This document shows positions 33,074 through 39,683 of a DNA stretch of 58,092 nucleotides, one piece after another (the stretch's first letter is position 1; every line of letters begins with the position of its first letter). Source of the DNA: a virus; the IMG/VR virus record IMGVR_UViG_3300047585_000006, positions 1-58,092 of that record. One strand, given 5' to 3'. The translations under genes were made by a program, and so were the position numbers. The notes beneath the pieces were generated by a model, which saw nothing but the letters and a program-made list of their open reading frames with translations, was not told the origin of the DNA and searched no databases.

Positions 33074-35912
33074 TTACTCGCCTTGCGGCGGGATAAGACA
33101 TTTCTGCTTACCTCTCATAGTTTATCATTTCCTATGAGATCAGACTATCGCATCACACTTTCGTGTGTTCTCTCGCTTAGTCGTTCAGGCTGCCTTGCGG
33201 CTTGCCCCTTGTTGGCATTTCAGCGTCCAAGTCAATCAGAGAGAATTTATACCGCCCCATTGTATTAAGGCGGCGTCAATCTGTCGCATACGGATGGTGG
33301 TATCAGGACCAAGAGAGGTCGTGAAATGCACCCGATACGATGTCCCACAAATTCAGATCAACAACCCGGACAGACGATTATCCGGGGATCAGCCCTTCAG
33401 GATCAGCAACAGTCGGTTCAGCATTCTGCGGGTGTTACCTAGACTGTTAGTAAGGGTTAGTCATTTCTGCTAACCTCTCATACTTACTTTTCGTATGAGA
33501 TCGGACTATTGCATCGCCTTACGGCGTCTTCTCGCTTAGTCTCTCAGCGTACCTTTCGGCTTCGCCCTCGTTGGCATTTCAGCGTTCGAGTCAATCAGAG
33601 AAGATTTTACATCGTCCAGTTTGTTAAACGATGTTGCACTTGATGTTTCGCCAATCGCCGTCACCGTAGGTGGTGTCGTTCTGGGCACCCAGATTGATTG
33701 AGAAGATTCCGTCCTTACCGAAAATGTAAGTGCGGAGTGCCGTCAGACCAGTGACGCCCTTGTAGTTCGAGGTCTTCGTTACAAGGTTCGTCTGGAAGAA
33801 ATGAACTCCGGTTGAAGGCAGTTCAATCACTTCCTCAAGGTCAACGCTGACCAGTTCGTCCATCTTGGCTTGGCCCACCGGAGTGTGCTTCAAGATGTCG
33901 ATTGGAGAGTCGTTGCTGTTATCAGCAAGCACGTCACCCAGAGCGAACGGGTGTATGTAATTGTGTTTGGGTTAAATCGGAAGATTTCCGAACCCTACAT
34001 CACTGTAGGTACGCTCTCATTGTCACCAATGAGTTCAGACTCTATCTTGACTTCTTGCGAAGTCTCTTGCGTATTAGTCGTTAGAGATGACCCACGTTTG
34101 TTCAGTGTTTGCATTTTCCCCAGCAATTCTTTTCGTTTCGCTGCGAGAGTTTCGTCAAAACCGTTGTTGTGCGGAAGCCTGATATACTGAAGGGCTATAT
34201 TCGCCTGCTCTTGTTTGATTACCAGATACGGTAGAATCCCCAAGAGCAACTGCTCACTGTTGGTTCGTCCTTTTGGACGCCAGCCATAAGCAATCTTGTG
34301 TTTCAGATTTGCACGACGGTGATGATAGTATTGTCCACCAAAGTGCTGTACGAGCCACTCCATCAAATCGAGATTCGTATTTGTGACTTCGATACGAATC
34401 GCAGTTGAATCATAAGGACTGCCGTTACTCGACAACCCCTTATGGTGGTAGATACTGAAAGTGCCTTCACCATCAAACATTCCGGCCAGATACGACCAAT
34501 ACACCTTGTCAGGTGTTTTCATAGGTTCTTTCCTCGGTATTTTCTGCTTCGATTCTAATCTAACAGATGTTCACCGATATAGCAAGATTTTTTAACGTTG
34601 GAGCCATACTCTACGCATGTGCTGCGTAGGCTTTGGTGTTAACCCCAACGAATGCTTTGGATGCTTCGTCAAACGGACGGATCGAGCGACCTGCCATCGA
34701 CTGGACAGAGTTACGAATCTGGCTCAGAGACAGTGCAGTGAAGCTGGCCGTGGTCGAAGCAGCAAGCTGCACGAGCACGGAAGCGTCAATGCTGGACGCA
34801 CCGTCGGCGGTTGCACGCACAAGTGCGGACAGGGACTCGCCCAGACGGTAAGACATTTCCTTCGCAACGTTCTCGACGGTGTTGTCAATCGTGGTAGCGA
34901 GAGACAGAGACGAGAAGTTCGCGTAATCTGCGTACTCACCAATGGTCGCGGTGGTAGTCAGAACGCTGATGGACAGAGACGATCCCACAGTCCCTTCCGT
35001 AGTCGGGTTCGTGTTCTGGGCCAGAGGGACGTACATAAACCAATTGTGTTTTGGGTTTAAGGCAGAAAGCCCCCTAGTTCACACTAGGGTCGCTCTACAT
35101 ATCACTATGCAGTTCAGACTCTATCTTTACGACACTGGCGTGTCGATGTTTGACGTATTAGTCGTTGGGGATTCCACATCTTCATCGTACTGGTGGAGAC
35201 TTTTCATTTTCTCCCACAGTTGATAACGTCGTTCAGGATTTTCAACACCTGTCATACGAACGTATTCAAGAGCCGTCACTGCCTGCTCTTGTTTAATTAA
35301 CAGGTATGGTAGGATTCCAAGAAGAAAGGCTTCTACCTTCTTGTGACCCCCTAGGCAAGACCATTTGAAGCATTGTCTTTTCCCTAGTTTTCCGAGAGAG
35401 ACTTCATAGAAATCTCCACCGAAATACCGAACCATCCATCGCATCAACCGCTGAGACGTATTGATTACTGAAATCTTAAGATTGTAATTGTAGTAAGGCG
35501 TGCCTATTTTAGTTTCAGCACAAACCCTACTGATACAAATACATCCTTCGCAATCAACCGCCATCGCTGCCATAGCGAGTTTGGTTTTATCCTGTGTCAT
35601 TATCATGATGTGGTCTTTCCTCCGTCTTGTCTACATTATAGATATTAACGGATATAGTCAAATTTATTTTTAAGTACGGGACTATCATGTAATCTCGTAC
35701 TGGTTACCAGACTTCATGGGGAGGTCGAGGCGTTCCGAACAACGTACGAACGGAGTGTTAGCCTTCAAATTCTCCCTGAATCGCTTATCGTAGTACTTCC
35801 ACCACGATGATTCTTCTGCGGAAATCGAACTTCTCCCAACGTCTGTTTACGGCAAAGTAACCGTGGATTGGGGGAGGTTGGACAACTGATTGCCCGCAGG
35901 CGAAAATGACAT
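33074..35912 (-). CDS. Major capsid protein (N4 gp56-like), split into five exons by four group I introns
   Basis: Join on the minus strand: 35912-35692, 35040-34641, 33956-33627, 33429-33267, 33098-33074. The joined protein is about 350-366 residues. It reads MSFSPAGNQLSNLPQSTV (exon 1), KYYDKRFRENLKANTPF, then across junction 1 SGNQYE-M-FMYVPLAQNT, ATIGEYADYANFSSLSL, across junction 2 KAFVGV-IHPFALGD, across junction 3 IKCNIV-QNAEPTVADPEG, then TSYRVHFTTSLGPDTTIRMR, and across junction 4 QIDAAF-LIPPQGE. This corresponds, from memory, to the N4-gp56-type capsid family. GAAAGG precedes the ATG. Two interruptions remain: TAA at 35849-35847 (codon 22) and a 38-nt stretch 33381-33344 starting with TAA. 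The scaffold-position gene lies directly upstream. Confidence 0.82.
33099..33266 (-). ncRNA. Group I intron 4 in capsid gene, ORF-less
   Basis: The intron is 168 nt. The P1 helix pairs exon CCGCCUU with intron GGGGCGG and puts U-G at the 5' splice site; the intron ends in G. Core elements are visible: a P3/P7 segment CGACUAAGCGAG, a GAAA-capped P8 hairpin (CACAC/GUGUG), GAUAGUCUG for P7 3', and a P9 hairpin (CUCAUAG/CUAUGAG). The sequence is closely related to intron 3 (same blocks GCTGAAATGCCAAC, ACTAAGCGAGA, GAGAGGTxAGCAGAAATG). Confidence 0.8.
33430..33626 (-). ncRNA. Group I intron 3 in capsid gene, ORF-less
   Basis: The intron is 197 nt. P1 pairs exon ACAUCGUU with GACGAUGU (eight pairs, U-G last) and the intron ends in G before CAGAATGCT. 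The core contains GCTGAAATGCCAACGAGG, GAGACUAAGCGAG, a GUAA-capped P8 (CGCC/GGCG), AAUAGUCC and a P9 stem (CUCAUAC/GUAUGAG). Relative to intron 4 it has about 30 extra bases after the P9 region. Confidence 0.8.
33995..34522 (-). CDS. LAGLIDADG homing endonuclease in intron 2
   Basis: A single LAGLIDADG motif lies near the N-terminus (YLAGMFDGEGTFSI, about residues 12-25), so the enzyme should act as a homodimer. Further family signals are VTNTNLDLMEWLVQHFGG and ILPYLVIKQEQANIAL. The 3' end of the gene overlaps intron core structure. It has its own promoter (34557-34585) and a good ribosome site (GAGGAAAG). It presumably targets the intronless capsid allele. Confidence 0.92.
   Translation of the reverse strand: MKTPDKVYWSYLAGMFDGEGTFSIYHHKGLSSNGSPYDSTAIRIEVTNTNLDLMEWLVQHFGGQYYHHRRANLKHKIAYGWRPKGRTNSEQLLLGILPYLVIKQEQANIALQYIRLPHNNGFDETLAAKRKELLGKMQTLNKRGSSLTTNTQETSQEVKIESELIGDNESVPTVM
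34557..34585 (-). promoter_or_regulatory. Promoter for intron 2 endonuclease
   Basis: TTGCTA (34585-34580), a 17-base spacer and TAGATT (34562-34557) lie inside the intron, just ahead of the endonuclease ribosome site. Confidence 0.5.
35127..35606 (-). CDS. LAGLIDADG homing endonuclease in intron 1
   Basis: The 159-residue protein has one LAGLIDADG-type motif (LAMAAMAVDCEGCICI, about residues 10-25). It also has the conserved blocks ISVINTSQRLMRWMVRYFGG and LLGILPYLLIKQEQAVTALE, closely parallel to the intron 2 enzyme. GGAGG lies 11 bases before the ATG, and a promoter is inside the intron. Confidence 0.92.
   Translation of the reverse strand: MIMTQDKTKLAMAAMAVDCEGCICISRVCAETKIGTPYYNYNLKISVINTSQRLMRWMVRYFGGDFYEVSLGKLGKRQCFKWSCLGGHKKVEAFLLGILPYLLIKQEQAVTALEYVRMTGVENPERRYQLWEKMKSLHQYDEDVESPTTNTSNIDTPVS
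35635..35661 (-). promoter_or_regulatory. Promoter for intron 1 endonuclease
   Basis: TTGACT (35661-35656) and a perfect TATAAT (35640-35635) are separated by 15 bases, slightly short. It lies inside intron 1 directly upstream of the endonuclease. Confidence 0.55.
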
Positions 35913-35935
35913 TGTATTAACCTTTCAAATCATGA

Positions 35936-37096
35936 CTATCGACGGATGCCCATCTCCGCACGTTTGTGTGCGGCCTCAGACTCTAGTCGGTTGACGAGAG
36001 CAACGAATTTCGGGTCTTTCAATTTGGCCCGATAAACGTCAGAGGGGAGCTTGTCGATGTCAGCAAGAGTCACAGAATGGCCATCGACCGGAACGTTAGG
36101 TCCGGCGGCTGATGCGACTGAGGCATTCAGACCAGATGGTACGTGACTATGTCGCTTTACTTGCGGCGGCTCTACCGTGCCCAATCCGGGGGCGGCGGCT
36201 GCTGGAGTCTGCGATTTCGACTCCGGTTCCACGGTAACGACTGGCAGTTCCACTACAGGAACTTTAGGCGTTACAGATGCCTGTTGCACTACAGGGATGA
36301 CCTCAAGCAATCCAGCTTGGGCCAACGTGTCAAACGCGGTCTTGAAATTTGCAATGGTGGGAGCGTAATTACGCTTCGCCATCCACCGAGTTACTGCATC
36401 TCGGTTCGCCGGAGAGTCGTAGTACCCATCGGCTAGATTTACAAACTCAACATAATTCTCAACGGCACGTTGCTGGGCGATGAACTTACTCGTATCGTTC
36501 AGCGTACGGGCCAGAACTTCTGGCTTCACTCCGAAGGCCGACTCAACAATCAAGTCGCGGGCTTCAGCAGCAGTCTCGGGATTAGTCAACTTCTGAGACA
36601 GTGCGAAGCGTTCTTCGGATGTTAGATCGCGGGATTTGAACTCCGCGATGTTCTGGAACTTCTCGGCATCGTCCTTCGGTTCGTCGGAACCAAACGCCTT
36701 CTCGCGGGACATCTTCCGCATCTGGCGAACGGCCTGTTCCTGATTCTTAATCAGCTTTTCGAGCTTCTCAGCTTCCGTGCGATAGACAATGACTTGCTTG
36801 CCGCCCATAGGACGACCGTCTTCATCGCAAAGCTGGTACTCGTAACGCTGCTCCGGCAATTCTGCGGGAGCCGCTGGGGGTGTCGGCGGAACGACTGCGG
36901 CCACTGGAGCATTCTTGGCAACGAGTCCTGTGGGATCGTTCTCAAGTGCGGGTGCGTCGGGATCGGTCCCGGCGAGAACTGCGGCAATCTTGTCTTCGAC
37001 CAACTTCAATTCTGCGGCGATGCGGGCCTTCTCTGCGGCCACGGCTTCGTCATTCAGACCTTTGGCAGTCTGTGGTACTGCGGTAGTGGTGCTCAT
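35936..37096 (-). CDS. Scaffolding-position protein, 386 aa
   Basis: The protein is Ala/Glu/Lys-rich and mostly helical. It has an N-terminal coiled segment (about 15-45), a Pro/Ala linker (about 65-85) and further charged helices (about 105-160), and no enzyme motif. Its position immediately upstream of the capsid gene and after the portal gene, together with its composition, fits a capsid assembly scaffold. The call rests on context. Confidence 0.65.
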   Translation of the reverse strand: MSTTTAVPQTAKGLNDEAVAAEKARIAAELKLVEDKIAAVLAGTDPDAPALENDPTGLVAKNAPVAAVVPPTPPAAPAELPEQRYEYQLCDEDGRPMGGKQVIVYRTEAEKLEKLIKNQEQAVRQMRKMSREKAFGSDEPKDDAEKFQNIAEFKSRDLTSEERFALSQKLTNPETAAEARDLIVESAFGVKPEVLARTLNDTSKFIAQQRAVENYVEFVNLADGYYDSPANRDAVTRWMAKRNYAPTIANFKTAFDTLAQAGLLEVIPVVQQASVTPKVPVVELPVVTVEPESKSQTPAAAAPGLGTVEPPQVKRHSHVPSGLNASVASAAGPNVPVDGHSVTLADIDKLPSDVYRAKLKDPKFVALVNRLESEAAHKRAEMGIRR

Positions 37097-37114
37097 AATC
37101 TATCCTCCTAGATT

Positions 37115-37462
37115 TTATGATACTTCGTCCATGTACATCGGGACTTCCGGGTTCGCCGGAGTACCAACATTCGAGCCAAACGTGGACTCGATTTGCAGAA
37201 TCTCTTGAAGACGCTGCATCAACCCTGCGTAAAACATCCCGGCACCCTTCGCTAACGCGTGGTTCGCCAGAATCTCTTGCGGGCTTGCTGAATCTGAATT
37301 GAGCAGTTTGATGTTCATTAACCGAACTTCTTGCTCCATCAAATCCTGAAGGATATGAAACGCTTCAGTCTTGACATACGAACACAGCAACGCTTGCTGC
37401 GTCTGCGTCAACTTGAAGGACATCTCCAAACCCTTGATATTGTCCTCGGTAATCTTCAGCAT
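37115..37462 (-). CDS. Hypothetical head-region protein, 115 aa
   Basis: It starts behind GGAGGGG. A helical protein (LTQTQQALLCSYVKTEAFHI, then LMEQEVRLMNIKLLN), located between portal and scaffold genes. No match recognised. Confidence 0.6.
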   Translation of the reverse strand: MLKITEDNIKGLEMSFKLTQTQQALLCSYVKTEAFHILQDLMEQEVRLMNIKLLNSDSASPQEILANHALAKGAGMFYAGLMQRLQEILQIESTFGSNVGTPANPEVPMYMDEVS

Positions 37463-37485
37463 TTCCCCTCCGAAATGTTTGCCCT

Positions 37486-37509
37486 GCCCGTCCAGTTTCC
37501 CAGACGGGC
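37486..37509 (-). terminator. Hairpin after portal gene
   Basis: The 7-bp stem GCCCGTC/GACGGGC has a 10-base loop and lies between the portal stop (37536) and the next start. It is followed by only a weak T-run, so it may attenuate rather than terminate. Confidence 0.45.
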
Positions 37510-37535
37510 TTGCTTGTGCGGGACCACACCATGAA

Positions 37536-39671
37536 CTAAACTACACTCGGCAATTGGCCCTGAAGCCCTTGCTGTGACGGCTCACCGTTGACGGCTTCAC
37601 TCAGCCCGCTGGCTTTTGCAGCTTCACGCGTGATGTCACGCTTGATGCGATTGTCAGACGCCTGATCTTCCAACTGTTGCTTCTGTTGGAATTTCTGTTG
37701 GTCGCCTTGCTGCTTGGCCTGCATTGCTTGAGCTTGCAGGGCGGCTTTTGAGTTCGCCTGCTTCTTAGCAATCATGTCCGGCGTCATCTTCTTGATGATG
37801 TCGTTCTTGTTCTTCCATTCCGATGCTTCGAGCCACATGCTGATGATCGGCTTGAAGTCGATGTACTCCTCATTGATTTCGGCAAGTGACTGCTGAATCT
37901 GAGGATTGTCGAGAATCTGCGTCAGCATTACCATGCTTTGTGCCATCGTACGTTTCGCGGCCAGTGAAGACCCAGCGAGAACTTCGTACTCGATTTGAGC
38001 GTCGTGATATTCCTGAATGTTGAACTTGTTCAGGAAGTCTTCGCCCATCTCGCGTCCGAGAATGTGAACGATTGCGGCATCGCTCATGACGTTGAATACT
38101 AGCTCGTCGATGATGCCGAGGAACGGTTTGAATACCTGTTCGATGAAGTTGTCGAGCGGACCATCCAGCCGGGTCGCACTTGCACCCGCCATGATGTTCG
38201 CACCCGCTGCTGACCGCCCCATACCGGAACGCGGACCAGCGGACGATCCCTGCACGAGCGTTTGGTCTGCACCAGAAGAGGACTCAGTCGCCTGTTCACT
38301 CTCCTTCAATGCCGCCCAGATGTCGCCGGGTACTTTCGGTGTCTCCATCAGCTTGTACGACTTCTCCGTGTCAGTGACGCTCAGGATTTTGCCTAGACCC
38401 GTACGAATGACTTGGGTCGGTGCATTGTCCTCGCGGTTGCGGAGATAAATCGGGTTGACGCCGTAGCTCAAAATCTTGAGGATGGCGTTGATCGTTCCTT
38501 GATCGACTCGTTGGTTCTGGCCGACAATGAGGCCGAGACCCATGCCATAGAATGCCCGTGGGCGGTTCCACCAGTTCGAGGATAGGAACGGAATCTGTTT
38601 GAACTCGTTGTCGCTTTTGCAGATGACGTGTTCTTGGTTGAGCACGAGAATCTTTCGATCCTTGTCCCAATACTCCAAGATTTCGATCTTCGTGCGAAGC
38701 GGGTCCGGCGAGGACGACTCGTTCATCTTCTGGGCGTGGGCTACAACGCCTTCGATGTAAGTCGCTTGCTCAGTCTCCAGAGTTTGTGCCTTGATGTTAC
38801 CCGGCGTGCTCCACAACGCTTTCAATTCTGCTTCAGATGGAATCATCCAGCCCTTGATGGCTTCACCCGACTCGCCGTCTGCGATGGCATTTTCAATCGC
38901 CTTACGCAGATCGTTAAGCTGGTAGAAGTCCATGTATTGGACATCGACAACCCATGCTGCTTGACGAATGTCGCTGACCCACAACTGCGGATCGACGAGC
39001 ACTTTGTCAATCGGACGCCATTGGAAGAACGGCATCGGAACGGTCTTGGTTGACCGTGTAATGTTTGGTGGTTCATCCGTCGGCAACGAAACCGTTGCAG
39101 CGGAGTTATTCGGATCATCGGCTGGAATATCCAGCTTGGTTGCCTTGCGGCGAACGCTGATGATGTCTTTCCACTCGTATCCCCACTTGAAAATTCCCGT
39201 TCCGAGAAACGCCATCTGCTCAAGCCCCCACTTCGTCTGGGTCTTAAACTGGCACTCGTCGAGAATGAAGGAGAACAATGCAGTCTTCGCATCGACCACG
39301 CTCTGTGGTGTGCCGGGGCGAGGACGCATTAGCATCGGAGGATCGTCGTAGAACAATCCTTTATAAAGCTGAGGGACTACCGCGTTGCAGACCTTCGCAA
39401 CGGTGAAACGAACTACGTTCGGTTCTAGGACGTACGTGTTCTCGTACACCGTCATTGGGCGAGGCGATTGGAACAGAAGGTCCGCATCCCGCCATAAAAG
39501 CGTCCACTGGCGATTCGCAATATAAGCCTTGGCCATCGCAGCGGACTGGACAACTAACGTAAGGTCAACGCTTTTCGATTTTGTTTCTCCGCTCTGGGTA
39601 AAATCCGCACCTGTTAAAGTTGCGTTTGCATTTCCGTCCGATTGGGGAGGAGCAACTTGTGTTTCAGCCAT
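37536..39671 (-). CDS. Portal protein, 711 aa
   Basis: The long protein has the features of portals of the N4/T7-like type: an N-terminal clip/stem region with WRDADLLFQSPRPMT and KGLFYDDPPMLMRPRPG, the central block YGMGLGLIVGQNQRVDQGTI, and a Gln/Ala/Lys-rich helical C-terminus (about 620-700). It forms the dodecameric ring at the packaging vertex. It follows the terminase gene with 12 bases between them, the usual order. Confidence 0.85.
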   Translation of the reverse strand: MAETQVAPPQSDGNANATLTGADFTQSGETKSKSVDLTLVVQSAAMAKAYIANRQWTLLWRDADLLFQSPRPMTVYENTYVLEPNVVRFTVAKVCNAVVPQLYKGLFYDDPPMLMRPRPGTPQSVVDAKTALFSFILDECQFKTQTKWGLEQMAFLGTGIFKWGYEWKDIISVRRKATKLDIPADDPNNSAATVSLPTDEPPNITRSTKTVPMPFFQWRPIDKVLVDPQLWVSDIRQAAWVVDVQYMDFYQLNDLRKAIENAIADGESGEAIKGWMIPSEAELKALWSTPGNIKAQTLETEQATYIEGVVAHAQKMNESSSPDPLRTKIEILEYWDKDRKILVLNQEHVICKSDNEFKQIPFLSSNWWNRPRAFYGMGLGLIVGQNQRVDQGTINAILKILSYGVNPIYLRNREDNAPTQVIRTGLGKILSVTDTEKSYKLMETPKVPGDIWAALKESEQATESSSGADQTLVQGSSAGPRSGMGRSAAGANIMAGASATRLDGPLDNFIEQVFKPFLGIIDELVFNVMSDAAIVHILGREMGEDFLNKFNIQEYHDAQIEYEVLAGSSLAAKRTMAQSMVMLTQILDNPQIQQSLAEINEEYIDFKPIISMWLEASEWKNKNDIIKKMTPDMIAKKQANSKAALQAQAMQAKQQGDQQKFQQKQQLEDQASDNRIKRDITREAAKASGLSEAVNGEPSQQGLQGQLPSVV

Positions 39672-39683
39672 TACTCATCCTTT

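Larger units (their letters stand above)
33957..34640 (-). ncRNA. Group I intron 2 in capsid gene, with LAGLIDADG gene
   Basis: The intron is 684 nt. P1 pairs exon CGUUGGGGUU with GGCUCCAACG (10 pairs, the last two U-G); a local hairpin CUACGC/GCGUAG sits in its loop. The 3' part contains AAGATAGAGTCTGAACT followed by two hairpins with GUGA loops (CTCATTG/CAATGAG and CCTACA/TGTAGG), matching intron 1. The 3' splice site is placed before ATA CAC CCG because IHPF must be coding, but the base before it is not the usual terminal G. The splice may be one base off or the site unusual. Confidence 0.75.
35041..35691 (-). ncRNA. Group I intron 1 in capsid gene, with LAGLIDADG gene
   Basis: The intron is 651 nt. 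P1 pairs exon AGUACGAGAU with GUCCCGUACU (nine of ten pairs, U-G at the splice site) across a nine-base loop. The intron ends in G, giving the joined codon AT|G in SGNQYE-M-FMY. The 3' part has AAGATAGAGTCTGAACT and two GUGA-loop hairpins (CTGCATA/TATGTAG and CCCTAGT/ACTAGGG). It shares its last bases (CCCAAAACACAATT) with intron 2, so the two are sister introns. Confidence 0.88.

Noticed and set aside
33624-35036. Reading the capsid pieces 34611-35036 and 33624-33932 as separate small genes
   Set aside because: They join in frame with flanking exons when group I introns with clear P1 helices are removed, and their ATG starts have no ribosome sites.
33957-35691. Inteins rather than introns in the capsid gene
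   Set aside because: The insertions contain stop codons in the capsid frame and free-standing endonuclease starts, and no splicing-domain motifs (such as N-terminal Cys or C-terminal HN) are seen.
35847-35849. Genome-wide recoding of TAA to explain the capsid stop
   Set aside because: TAA is used as the normal stop in other genes (for example 5247, 9400 and 2305), so only a local explanation fits.
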